Origin: Myxococcales bacterium
Lineage (GTDB): Bacteria; Myxococcota_A; Polyangia; Haliangiales; Haliangiaceae
Length of the DNA stretch: 64,000 bases
Assembly: GCA_016720595.1 (NCBI GenBank)
Contig: JADKKI010000001.1
Coordinates: 620,001-684,000, forward strand
Direction: 5' to 3'
Below the pieces are notes generated by a model. That model did no database searches. It was not told where the DNA came from and saw nothing but the letters and a program-made list of their open reading frames with translations. Shown one piece after another: positions 16,755 to 25,141 of this stretch (the first letter of the stretch is position 1; the number at the start of each line of letters is the position of its first letter). A program made the translations under genes and the position numbers.

Positions 16755-17966
16755 ATGGCGAAGACGCACGTCCGCGAGTTCCTGACCAAGTTCGTCAAGC
16801 CGCTGGTCACCGGCGGCGAGCTCCACATCGGAGCTCCGATCCCTCTCCCCGATCTCGATCGGTGGGAGGGGGAGCTGCACGATGCGAGCGTCGAGCAGGT
16901 CGAGGTCGATGACGGGCGCGCCGCGGTGCTCTCGACCCTGGTGTGCCGCCCACCCGCGTTTCTGCTCGAGCGAGATGATCTCGCACTGGCCGCCGGCCTG
17001 CACAACGCGCTGTTCCTCGTGCACCCGCGGGCCGATCAGTGGTCCGTCAGCGAACGGCAGCGCCGCAAGATCATCGAGAACGCCCTGGCGATGGTCAGCC
17101 AGCCACTCACCACCAATCGCACGCGCGTGATGGCGCGCCATGCCCTCCTGCACAACGTGTTCTATCTGAAGCGCAACGACATCACGGTCTCGTGGTGGAC
17201 CGGGCGCGCGCGGTTCCACGGCCAGAAGCCGCCGTCGCGGTTGACCGCGTGGAAGGGGATGCGGCGCGTGCGTGAGGAGACCACCGTCGTCGACTTCGAC
17301 GAGCTGCTCGCGGTCCCGGACACCGCACCCGTGATCGCCACCCTGCTTCGGCGCACGCCCCTGACCCAGCTCCTCGATGCCCACCCGGGCGCCCCGCCGC
17401 TGCACTGGGAGGACGCGGTGTTCCTCCTGCGCGATCCCGAGCTCGCGCGCGCGATCGCCTATCGCCTGATCCCCGACGTCGGTCCGCGCGAGCAGGTCAC
17501 CGGCCCTGCGCGCCTGGCGGCGGCGTTCGAGCAGATGCTCGAGCGTGCGCCCGACGAGGAGGACGTTCGCGCCGTCTCGGCGTTCATCGTCCATCTGAAC
17601 GCGCTGTACTGCCTCGCCGAGCTGAACCTTCGCGAGCCCGGCGCCAGGAGCCCACTGATCTCCACGGTGCTCGCGCCCGAGGCCGCCGGCCAGCGGCCTC
17701 GAGGCCTCGCCACGCTGTTCGCGCTGCCCGGTGCGCTCGCCCTCGTCGAGCCGCGCCTCGCCAACCTGCCCGGGATCGCCGAGCAGCCCGCGCTCGCGCA
17801 GCGCTGGGCGGTGCATCGTGCCCAGGCCGCGGAGGTGCTGTCGGATGCGGTGATCGAAGCGCTGGCGGCCCGCTTGCGCCGTCACCTCCGGCTCGCGCTA
17901 CGCGATGCCTCCGAGGTCGTGCAGCTGCCGGACCCGAGTCCGGCGCCGCCTCCCGCGGCAACCTAG
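16755..17966 (+). CDS. Unrecognised partner protein of MoxR-vWA locus
   Basis: A 403-residue soluble protein starting at the ATG 10 bp after the previous stop. The N-terminal half is mixed alpha/beta (LVTGGELHIGAPIPLPDLDRW, a Trp-rich patch SWWTGRARFHGQ near residue 150); the C-terminal half (from ~190) is helical and Ala/Leu/Arg rich (TLLRRTPLTQLLDAHPG, QPALAQRWAVHRAQAAEVLSDAVIEALAARLRRHL), ending in a Pro-rich tail. No family was recognised. Its place directly between the 508-residue protein and the MoxR gene makes it a likely component of the same complex. Confidence 0.7.
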   Translation: MAKTHVREFLTKFVKPLVTGGELHIGAPIPLPDLDRWEGELHDASVEQVEVDDGRAAVLSTLVCRPPAFLLERDDLALAAGLHNALFLVHPRADQWSVSERQRRKIIENALAMVSQPLTTNRTRVMARHALLHNVFYLKRNDITVSWWTGRARFHGQKPPSRLTAWKGMRRVREETTVVDFDELLAVPDTAPVIATLLRRTPLTQLLDAHPGAPPLHWEDAVFLLRDPELARAIAYRLIPDVGPREQVTGPARLAAAFEQMLERAPDEEDVRAVSAFIVHLNALYCLAELNLREPGARSPLISTVLAPEAAGQRPRGLATLFALPGALALVEPRLANLPGIAEQPALAQRWAVHRAQAAEVLSDAVIEALAARLRRHLRLALRDASEVVQLPDPSPAPPPAAT

Positions 17967-18067
17967 GGCTCGTTTCCGCTCCCACAAGCCTCCGTCGCGA
18001 TGAGCGATTTCTTGGCGCACCGGTCGGATCGCCCGAACGGGTCCTGAGGTAAGGTGGCCCTGCCTGC

Positions 18068-19297
18068 ATGGTCGCTCCGCCCAGTCCACCGCGTAGTTTT
18101 GCCGTCGATGTCGCTCGGGCCTCCGCCACGTTCCAGGACCTCGCGCGCCAGATGGGCGCGCAGTTCCTCGACAAGCAGGAGATCATCCGGCTGATGGTCG
18201 TCTCGGCCATCGCTGGCGAGCACATGGTGATCGTCGGTCCGCCCGGCACCGCGAAGTCGGCGATGATCGACATGTTCGCGAAGCTGATCGACGCCAAGTA
18301 CTTCGAGTACTTGCTGACGCGGTTCACCGAGCCCAACGAGCTGTTCGGCCCGGTCGACATCGCGGCGTTCCGCGAGGGCCGCTACACGCGCCGCCTCGAG
18401 CACATGCTCCCCACGGCCGAGATCGTGTTCCTCGACGAGATCTTCAAGTCGAACTCCGCGATCTTGAACTCGCTCCTCCACGTCATCAACGAGCGCAAGT
18501 TCCAGAACGGCCCGGACGTCATCCAGGTCCCTCTGATCTCGCTCTATGCCGCCTCGAACGAGGTGCCCAACGACGAGAACCTCGCGGCGATGTTCGACCG
18601 GTTCCTCGTCCGCGTGCTGTCCGACAACCTCGACAGCTATCACTTCCACGAGCTGATGAAGAAGGGTGTCTCCCTCGAGCTGCGCAAGATGACCGGGCGC
18701 GGCGTCGACGCGGCGGGCAAGCCGATGGGCGCGCTCAAGCCGGTGATCTCGTCGAGCGATCTGCGGGCGATCCAGCAGAACTTCGACAAGTTCATGGTGT
18801 TCCCCGAGGAGTTCCTCACCAAGTACAAGGGGCTCGTGTTCCAGATCCGGTCCGAGGGCATCTCGGTCTCGGATCGCCGCGCGGTGAAGCTGCTCAAGCT
18901 GTTCGCCGCCTCGGCGGTGTTCGATGGCCGCACCCGCGTCCACGACGGAGACTTCTTCATCCTCCGGCACATCTGGAACAACCTCGATCAGGTCGAGCTG
19001 CTCGAGGAGATCGTGAACCCGGTGGTGGATTCGTACTACCGCGAGCATCCAGACGAGCGCCGGTTCATCGGCCCGTCGGCGAGCCTCGACGATCTGCTGA
19101 CGGAGCTGGGCCTCATCCGCGAGCTGCTCACCAGCGGGAGCGAGCTGTCCGACATCCAGCTGTTCAGCCAGCTCAAGAACTTGAACGAGATCAAGGTCGC
19201 GCTCGCCGCGCTGCCCGGCGACGCCGCCGCACGGATGATCCGCGAGGTCGATCAGCTGCTCGAGACCGTGTTCGCCTCGTCGAAGTTCGGCCTGTAG
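18068..19297 (+). CDS. MoxR/RavA-family AAA+ ATPase
   Basis: A 409-residue cytosolic ATPase. Walker A GPPGTAKS is at residues 57-64 and Walker B IVFLDE at 119-124; sensor-1 is YAASNEVP and the arginine-finger segment is MFDRFLVRV. The EPNELFGPVD insert before Walker B and the RAVKLLKLFAASAVFDGR helical region are typical of MoxR/RavA proteins, which act as chaperone-like assembly or remodelling ATPases together with a von Willebrand factor A protein. That partner is encoded at 20823. An AGGTAAGGT box lies 12 nt before the ATG. The 101 bp upstream contain no gene. Confidence 0.93.
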   Translation: MVAPPSPPRSFAVDVARASATFQDLARQMGAQFLDKQEIIRLMVVSAIAGEHMVIVGPPGTAKSAMIDMFAKLIDAKYFEYLLTRFTEPNELFGPVDIAAFREGRYTRRLEHMLPTAEIVFLDEIFKSNSAILNSLLHVINERKFQNGPDVIQVPLISLYAASNEVPNDENLAAMFDRFLVRVLSDNLDSYHFHELMKKGVSLELRKMTGRGVDAAGKPMGALKPVISSSDLRAIQQNFDKFMVFPEEFLTKYKGLVFQIRSEGISVSDRRAVKLLKLFAASAVFDGRTRVHDGDFFILRHIWNNLDQVELLEEIVNPVVDSYYREHPDERRFIGPSASLDDLLTELGLIRELLTSGSELSDIQLFSQLKNLNEIKVALAALPGDAAARMIREVDQLLETVFASSKFGL

Positions 19298-19307
19298 GAA
19301 CGGCACG

Positions 19308-19697
19308 ATGATCCCGGCCTCCGTCGCAGATCCGCAGCCGAGGTTGAAGGTCGCGATCTTCGACGACGTGGTGGCCGCGCGTGGGGAGCAGTTCCATATT
19401 CCAGGCTGCGCGGTGGAGGTGTTCCCCCATGCAGACGAGGCGGTCGTCGTGTGTGTGCGCGGCCGCTACGACGTGGTGTTCATGGACTATGCGATGGGGC
19501 CCGGGCGCAAGGACGGCGCCACGGCCACCCGCGAGCTCCGCGCCAGCGGTTGCCGCGCGAAGATCATCGGGATCTCGAGCGATCCGGCGGCCAACGCCGC
19601 GATCCGGACGTCAGGGGCCGACGAGGCGCTCGCGAGCAAGTCCCACCTCCGCAGCTATCTCGTGCACATCGGTGCGCAGAAGCTCGCGAAGCGGTAG
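19308..19697 (+). CDS. Stand-alone response-regulator receiver domain
   Basis: A 129-residue single-domain protein. Acidic pair Asp19-Asp20 (AIFDD), phospho-acceptor Asp60 in VVFMDYAMGPG, the Ser/Thr position in IGISSDP and the conserved Lys in ALASKSHLRSYL match the CheY-like receiver fold. No output domain is fused. It starts 10 bp after the MoxR stop on the same strand, so it is probably co-transcribed with the MoxR gene and may control the ATPase by phosphorylation-dependent binding; no kinase is encoded next to it. Confidence 0.82.
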   Translation: MIPASVADPQPRLKVAIFDDVVAARGEQFHIPGCAVEVFPHADEAVVVCVRGRYDVVFMDYAMGPGRKDGATATRELRASGCRAKIIGISSDPAANAAIRTSGADEALASKSHLRSYLVHIGAQKLAKR

Positions 19698-19710
19698 CGG
19701 GCTCAGCAGC

Positions 19711-20220
19711 TCACGCCTTCTGGAACGGCAGGTCGACGACGTAGTCGGTCTTGCCGACGTCGATGCCGTTGTGGCGCAGGATCGAGTAAGCGACGGTCAT
19801 GTGGAAGTGGAAGTTCGGCAGCGCGAGGTGATCGAGGTAGTCGCCACCGCGGATCGGCGCCGGCATCCAGCCGGCCTTGCAGGCGCGCTCCTCGGCGCCG
19901 TTGAAGTCCTCGCGCTTGAACGTGGCGAGGTAGGCGACGACGGTCGCGATGCGTGCGCGGATCTCGGCGATCGTCTTCTCGGTGTCGGGGTGGCTCGGCG
20001 CGGGGGTGCCGGTGAGGTAGGCGCAGCAGTACTTGGCCTGATCGCATGCGGCCTGGAACTGGCGCACGAGCGGGTACATGTCCGGGGCGAGGCGCGCCTG
20101 CAGGAGCGTCTCGGGATCGAACTTCTTGGCCTCCGCGAACGCGACGGCCTTGTCGAGCCACTTGTTCGCGCCATTGAGGTGCTTCGTGAAGATCGGGACG
20201 GTGGCGTCGTAGAGGTTCAT
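19711..20220 (-). CDS. DUF1993 family protein
   Basis: A 169-residue protein matching the DUF1993 family: an N-terminal helix MNLYDATVPIFTKHLNGANKWLDKA, the FDPETLLQARLAPDMYPLVRQFQ block, the QAKYCCAYLTGTP segment and a C-terminal NFHFHMTVAYSILRHNGIDVGKTDYV block. Members are helical bundles related to DinB-type folds with no assigned reaction; the FHFHM histidines may bind metal. It is encoded against the MoxR and vWA genes, converging with the receiver gene (13-bp gap). An ATCTAGGCT box lies 6 nt before the ATG. Confidence 0.85.
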   Translation of the reverse strand: MNLYDATVPIFTKHLNGANKWLDKAVAFAEAKKFDPETLLQARLAPDMYPLVRQFQAACDQAKYCCAYLTGTPAPSHPDTEKTIAEIRARIATVVAYLATFKREDFNGAEERACKAGWMPAPIRGGDYLDHLALPNFHFHMTVAYSILRHNGIDVGKTDYVVDLPFQKA

Positions 20221-20305
20221 GGCCGCAGCCTAGATCAGTTCCCGGCGACGGTGACGACGCCGGGCGAGGATCCTCACGACTCCCGCGACGGTCAGACGGC
20301 GCCCG

Positions 20306-20746
20306 TCACGCGGTGGCGATGCTCGGCCACCAGTGCCCGGAACGGAACTCGGCGACCAGCTTCAGGAGTGTCGCGGGGTTCCCGACGAGGTCCGAGATCG
20401 CCATCCCGGGGCGAAACCCAGGGAGCCGGCCGGCAGTCGCGGTGACGTCGATGTAGCCGAGGCTCCATCGGGCAAAGCTGCGCTCGGGGACGGTCTGGCG
20501 GAGCAGCATCACCACGTGCCGGTGCCGCGGGTCCACGGCGATCCGACGGTAGAGCGCATCGACCGCCTCCGGGTCCCCTTCGATGACCTGCAAGAAGCTC
20601 CCAGCCTGATGGAGGAGCACGCCGGTCACCCCGAGGCTGGCATTGCGCGTGCGGGCCTGCTCGACCAGCGCCATGAGCGCCGGCCCCGAGACCTGTCCCG
20701 TCGCCAGGCTCACGTAGAGCAGCTGTCGAACCGAGGGGGAGGTCAT
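20306..20746 (-). CDS. BLUF-domain blue-light photoreceptor
   Basis: A 146-residue protein, mostly one BLUF domain (residues ~7-100) that binds FAD. The key residues are in register with the AppA type: Tyr11 (LLYVS), Asn35 (RTRN), Gln53 (FLQVIEG) and Trp94 (RWSLGY); the spacings 24, 18 and 41 are those expected. The residue two after the Trp, usually Met, is Leu96 here. A C-terminal helical tail of ~45 residues (GMAISDLVGNPATLLKLVAEF) replaces any output domain, as in short BLUF proteins. The ATG at 20746 is chosen because the domain begins right after it. It diverges from the vWA gene, 76 bp between starts, and sits inside the MoxR-vWA locus. Confidence 0.92.
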   Translation of the reverse strand: MTSPSVRQLLYVSLATGQVSGPALMALVEQARTRNASLGVTGVLLHQAGSFLQVIEGDPEAVDALYRRIAVDPRHRHVVMLLRQTVPERSFARWSLGYIDVTATAGRLPGFRPGMAISDLVGNPATLLKLVAEFRSGHWWPSIATA

Positions 20747-20822
20747 ACCCGACGGATCGACCGATCGTTCGAAACGTCGAGGGCGGCCTGGGTTAGCGGC
20801 GCCTCGTGCTAGCCTGCGAATC

Positions 20823-22352
20823 GTGCCGATCCCGTCGGAACGTCGCCGCAGCTTCCTCGCGCGCCAGGCCGCGACGATGGCGCTCTCCCACGTCCAGGTC
20901 GACACCCCGATGGCGCTGGTCCGCGCCGCCGCGTGGAGTAACTCGCTGGCGCGGATGGGCGTCTACCTCCCACTGTTCATCATCCACGACATCGGCGTGA
21001 TGCTCTCGATGACCCGCGGCGCTGGCGGGTATGTGATCCGCGCACGCGAGGCCCAGCTCGCCCGGCTCCAGCTGCCGCAGGGCATGAAGCCGCTCCTCGA
21101 CAAGTACCGGCGGCTGCTCGAGAACATCACGCAGTCCGAGGTCACCGAGCGGCTCGCCGGGCTGCGGCTCCGCGACGAGATGGTCGCGGTGCTGCTGTCG
21201 CGGATCCTCGGCGACACGTTCAACCGCTGGCGCGATCGCAGCAAGAGTGCCGGCGCCGAGGCGCTGCCGCTCGATCTCGGCATCCTCGGCGAGATCGACT
21301 ATGCCGATCACTTCAAGGATTTCGACCCGCGCAGCCTGTGGGGCTTCGTGGAGCACATCGACGCGCAGTCGATGCACATCTACACGCAGGTCGAGCTGAT
21401 CGATCTCGACACGGTGCGCCTGCTCGGCCTGTTCAAGGAGGACAGCGCGTCGGGCTCCGAGGCGCTGGGCGGAGCGATCGATCTCGTCGATCTGTTCGCC
21501 GCGCTGGGGTCGCCCGAGGCGAACGACGTCGCGAACTTCTCGCTCGATCTGCTGCCGAGCGTACTCGAGACCCGCCGGTCCACCGGGGCGCAGACGTTCG
21601 CCGTGGATGGCTATGCCTCGATCGAGCGGAAGGGCAACATCGATTCGCTCGTGCTCTCCGAGCTCGCGTACGACCGCGAGATCTTCGAGCAGAAGGTCGT
21701 GGACTCCGAGCTCCTCTACTACGGTCGTGAGAAGTCCCGCGAGGACGAGCGTCGCCTCCAGTACATCCTGATCGATTGCTCGGCCTCGATGCGTGGCCAG
21801 CGTCAGGTGTTCGCGCGCGGCCTCGCGCTCGCGCTGATCAAGAAGCTCACGCTCGAGGGTGACGAGATCTGGGTCCGGTTCTTCGATTCGCGACTCCACG
21901 AGACCATCAAGATCGGCCGGTCGGGCCAGGTCCCGGTGCCGTACTTGCTCAGCTTCCGCAGCGAGCGCGGCCGCAACTACGGCAAGGTGTTTCGCCAGCT
22001 GCTCGTCGAGGTCACCCGGCTTCGCCGCGAGCAGAAGCGCCGGGTCGTGCTCTACACGATCACCCACGGCCAGTGTCACATCGAGCCGGAGCTGATGTCC
22101 TCGCTCAAGCAGCAGGCGTTCCTGTACGGCGTGATCGTGCTGCCCTCGAGCGATCAGCTGCCCGAATTCGTCGGCATGCTCGATCGCCAGCAGATCGTCT
22201 CGGGCGACGTGCTGACCAACCGCGCCGAGCGGCAGCGGAGAGCCCTCGATATCGTCGGTGACGCCACCAAGACCCGCAAGGCGCAGTCGAACGCAGGCGA
22301 GACCTCGCCCACCGACCCGGCGGTCAGCCGCCGGATGAACGTGGTCCGGTGA
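20823..22352 (+). CDS. von Willebrand factor A protein, MoxR partner
   Basis: A 509-residue soluble protein with a GTG start preceded by TGCTAGCCT (7-nt gap). The N-terminal ~300 residues are helical (LLENITQSEVTERLAGLRLRDEMVAVLLSRILG) and probably mediate partner binding. The vWA domain spans ~310-480 with an intact metal-binding MIDAS: Asp318-x-Ser320-x-Ser322 in ILIDCSASMRG, followed by the strand pattern EIWVRFFDSRLHE and KRRVVLYTITHG. The C-terminal tail is polar. MoxR-family ATPases act with such vWA proteins. The stop is one base before the next ATG, so it is coupled to the TPR/HEAT gene. Confidence 0.9.
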   Translation: MPIPSERRRSFLARQAATMALSHVQVDTPMALVRAAAWSNSLARMGVYLPLFIIHDIGVMLSMTRGAGGYVIRAREAQLARLQLPQGMKPLLDKYRRLLENITQSEVTERLAGLRLRDEMVAVLLSRILGDTFNRWRDRSKSAGAEALPLDLGILGEIDYADHFKDFDPRSLWGFVEHIDAQSMHIYTQVELIDLDTVRLLGLFKEDSASGSEALGGAIDLVDLFAALGSPEANDVANFSLDLLPSVLETRRSTGAQTFAVDGYASIERKGNIDSLVLSELAYDREIFEQKVVDSELLYYGREKSREDERRLQYILIDCSASMRGQRQVFARGLALALIKKLTLEGDEIWVRFFDSRLHETIKIGRSGQVPVPYLLSFRSERGRNYGKVFRQLLVEVTRLRREQKRRVVLYTITHGQCHIEPELMSSLKQQAFLYGVIVLPSSDQLPEFVGMLDRQQIVSGDVLTNRAERQRRALDIVGDATKTRKAQSNAGETSPTDPAVSRRMNVVR

Positions 22353-22353
22353 C

Positions 22354-24165
22354 ATGGCGCGCCGCACGTTCAACTCGATCGAATCGACGGCCGATCAGGC
22401 GGAGGCGCTGGTCCAGCAGGGGCGCTGGGGCGATGCCGAGCGTCACTATCGCGAGCTGATCGGCCAGACCCACGTCATCAACTACGAGTACGACGACTGG
22501 TTGCGCCGCCTCGGCGAGATCTATCGCCACCTCGGCCGCCAGCGCGAGGCCTCGTTCGTCTACCTGTACCTCCACTACTTCGACATGGCGCGCGGCCAGC
22601 TGGTCGCCGACGAGCACCTCGGCCTGCGCGCTCGGCTCGCGGAGATCGAGAAGAAGTGGACCGAGGCGGCGCAGCTCTACCAGCAGGCGAAGCTGCCGGT
22701 CCATGCAGCGGTCTCGTTCGAGCGCGCGAAGCAGTTCACCGAGGCCACGGCGGCCTGGAAGGCACTGGTGCACTCCGCGGGCCTCGGGCAACGGCCCTAC
22801 GAGGCCGCGCTGATCCACTTCAACTATGGCCTCGCGGCGGTCCGCCTCGAGGCGGGCTCCTCGGAAGCGCGGCGGGCGCTGATCGAGAGCCAGCGCAAGC
22901 TCGAGCAGGTGGCCGATGACTTCGAGCAGGCGGGTGAGCTCGAGCGCGCGTTCGATTGCTTCCAGATCCTCCTGAAGCTCGGCAAGGAGAGCGCGCAGTT
23001 CGAGAACCTCGCGGAGGGCTACGTCAACTGCATCCGCGTGCTCCGCGACGACAACCTCAAGTTCTACGTGCTCCAGTACTACGAGGACTTCATCAAGCTC
23101 GCGCTCGAGAGGTCCGAGCTGCACGCGGCTGCCACGCTCTACCAGGAGGCGGCCGCGTTCGCCGCACGCGCGGGGCTGCCCTACGATCGGCACTACCAGC
23201 ACAAGAGCGCGCTGACCTGGATGCGCTGCGCTGAGCGGTTCACCGAGACCGGTGTGCCCGTGCAGATGACGGAGAACGCCCTGCTCGCCGCCGCGTCGCA
23301 GCACTCCGCCGTCGGGGACTATCCGGCGGTGCGCGAGTGCTTCGAGAAGCTCGCCGGCCTCGAGCTGCCCGATCGCGCGAAGAAGCGGTTCTCCACGATC
23401 GCGGCCCGCTACAAGGGGCTCGCCGCGCCTCCGGTGGAGCTCCCCGGGCTGCCGGACTATCTCAAGCAGCAGCACGCGTACGCGGACATCTGGTTCGTCG
23501 ATCTCCTCGAGTGGGAGATGGATGGCGATCCCTATGCCGTCGCGGCCTCGATCGTCGGTGACCTGCGCTATCCGAACGGCATCCGCCGCCGCGCGCTCGT
23601 GGTGCTGCTCACGCTCGCCGATGCGCAGACCCGCAAGCAGGAGGGCGACACCGAGACGCTCGTCCACGTCGCGGAGCTGCTCGGCGAGCTGCAATCGTAT
23701 GCGGCGCTCTCTCCGCTCGAGAAGCTGTTCGCCGCTCAGGATCCCGTGATCCGCCGGGCCGCCGTCCGCGCGCTGCGGTTCCTGTACTTCAAGCGCTCGT
23801 TCGTGATCGTGCGCAAGGCGCTCGCGGATCCGGATGCCCAGGTCCGCGAGGCGGCGCTGGTCGCGATCGGCGGGCTGCACTTCCCGCATGCCTTCAACCC
23901 GCTCGCGCGGATCTATCGCGAGAGTGCCGATCCGCGGGTGCGAACCTCGGCGCTGCAATCGATCGGCAAGATCCAGACCGTGGAGGCCGGCGAGTTCCTC
24001 GTCATGGTGCTCCGGCAGGAGACCGGCAACCTGCGCGAGGCGGCGTACCAATCGCTCGCCCAGATGGACAACGCCGACGTGCTCCCGATCCTGCGGCAGC
24101 ACCACGAGATCGAGACCAACCCACAGGTCCGCGAGACCCTCGGGGAGCTGCTGCGCCGGCACTGA
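22354..24165 (+). CDS. TPR-HEAT repeat protein of the MoxR-vWA locus
   Basis: A 603-residue all-helical scaffold. The N-terminal ~400 residues are TPR-like units (EALVQQGRWGDAERHYRELIG, EIYRHLGRQREASFVYLYLHYFDMARG, LYQQAKLPVHAAVSFERAKQFTEATAAWKAL). The C-terminal ~200 residues are HEAT repeats (AQDPVIRRAAVRALRFLY, DPDAQVREAALVAIGGLH, SADPRVRTSALQSIGKI, ETGNLREAAYQSLAQM). The ATG follows the vWA stop after one base, so the two are co-translated. No catalytic motif. Likely the scaffold or target-recognition arm of the MoxR-vWA complex. Confidence 0.85.
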   Translation: MARRTFNSIESTADQAEALVQQGRWGDAERHYRELIGQTHVINYEYDDWLRRLGEIYRHLGRQREASFVYLYLHYFDMARGQLVADEHLGLRARLAEIEKKWTEAAQLYQQAKLPVHAAVSFERAKQFTEATAAWKALVHSAGLGQRPYEAALIHFNYGLAAVRLEAGSSEARRALIESQRKLEQVADDFEQAGELERAFDCFQILLKLGKESAQFENLAEGYVNCIRVLRDDNLKFYVLQYYEDFIKLALERSELHAAATLYQEAAAFAARAGLPYDRHYQHKSALTWMRCAERFTETGVPVQMTENALLAAASQHSAVGDYPAVRECFEKLAGLELPDRAKKRFSTIAARYKGLAAPPVELPGLPDYLKQQHAYADIWFVDLLEWEMDGDPYAVAASIVGDLRYPNGIRRRALVVLLTLADAQTRKQEGDTETLVHVAELLGELQSYAALSPLEKLFAAQDPVIRRAAVRALRFLYFKRSFVIVRKALADPDAQVREAALVAIGGLHFPHAFNPLARIYRESADPRVRTSALQSIGKIQTVEAGEFLVMVLRQETGNLREAAYQSLAQMDNADVLPILRQHHEIETNPQVRETLGELLRRH

Positions 24166-24180
24166 TGGTATCGTCCTCGC

Positions 24181-25101
24181 ATGAGGGCTTCGATCATCTG
24201 CGCGTTGTCGTTCGGTGCGCTGCTCGCCGGCTGTGACTCCAAGGCCACCGCCTCGGACCCGCAGAGCGCGGCGCCGCGGCCCGAGCAGAAGTCCAAGGAG
24301 TACGAGAGCTGCGGTGCGAGCATGCACTGCGCCGACGAGCTCCGGTGCTTCGACCACACGTGCCGCCGGATGGCGCGGTCGACGGTGGGTGACTACTACG
24401 CGGCGCTGGGCGCGCAGGCCAAAGGGCGCGGCGAGGCCGAGGCGGCGATCGCGGCCTACGCGTCGGCCCTCGGTCACTACGACTCCGAGAAGGTGCCGCT
24501 GCCTCCCGACGTCGACTGCGCGTACGGCGCGGCGCTCGCGGCGGCGCGCTCGAACAAGGATCACGCCGAGCTCGGCGCGCGGGTCCTGCATCGCTGCCTG
24601 CTCGCGGTCCCGGCGGCGAGCTCGCTCCGCGAGAAGGCGCTGACCTCGCTCGCCACCCTCCAGGAGGTGGGTCTCGATCCGCTGCTGCTCGGTGGCGCGA
24701 AGGTCGCGGACCTCTACCTGACCAAGGGGCCGGTGAAGCCCGCGACCGACAAGCTCGCGGTGACCGTGACCGCGGTCCCGCAGCCCACCAAGACGTTCGC
24801 CGCGATGACCGAGGCGCTCACCGCCCAGCGGACGGCGCTGGTCAGCTGCTGGGAGGCGTACAACAGCGCGAGCAAGAAGGACGCGATGGCGGTGACCATC
24901 GGCGTGCGCTCCGGCTACGCGGCCTCGGAGTACGACGACGAGACCGGTGCGTGGATCTTGAAGCTCGAGGCCGCGACGGCGACCGCCGGGACCCCGGAGC
25001 AGGCGGCCGATGCCTGCGTTCGCCAGATCCTCGAGCCGGCCCTCAAGGGGGCCAAGCTCGCGGAAGCCTTCAACTCCAAGGTCACGGTCACCGTCAAGTA
25101 G
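24181..25101 (+). CDS. Lipoprotein, TPR-like with AgmX/GltJ-type C-terminus
   Basis: A 306-residue lipoprotein (GALLAGC lipobox). After the anchor there is a short Cys-rich segment (ESCGASMHCADELRCFDHTC, four cysteines), then a helical TPR-like region (DYYAALGAQAKGRGEAEAAIAAYASALGHY), and a C-terminal domain with LVSCWEAYNSASKK, VTIGVRSGY and CVRQILEPAL. That last pattern (a Cys-containing helix, a strand, and a second Cys near the end) recalls the C-terminal domain of myxobacterial AgmX/GltJ proteins, but the link is weak. TGGTATCGT ends 6 nt before the ATG, so it has its own promoter. Confidence 0.72.
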   Translation: MRASIICALSFGALLAGCDSKATASDPQSAAPRPEQKSKEYESCGASMHCADELRCFDHTCRRMARSTVGDYYAALGAQAKGRGEAEAAIAAYASALGHYDSEKVPLPPDVDCAYGAALAAARSNKDHAELGARVLHRCLLAVPAASSLREKALTSLATLQEVGLDPLLLGGAKVADLYLTKGPVKPATDKLAVTVTAVPQPTKTFAAMTEALTAQRTALVSCWEAYNSASKKDAMAVTIGVRSGYAASEYDDETGAWILKLEAATATAGTPEQAADACVRQILEPALKGAKLAEAFNSKVTVTVK

Positions 25102-25141
25102 TCGTCGTCAGGGTGGCCCGATCGTGGTAGCTACGGGCCCC

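Noticed and set aside
18021..18040. A TGGCGCACCGG stretch before the MoxR gene as a sigma54 promoter.
   Set aside because: The -12 element is missing: the bases at the TTGC position read TCGG, so the GC pair is not in place.
22324..24591. A 755-codon minus-strand open frame over the TPR-HEAT gene.
   Set aside because: Antisense to a gene with clear repeat structure; the translation has no signal, motif or start support.
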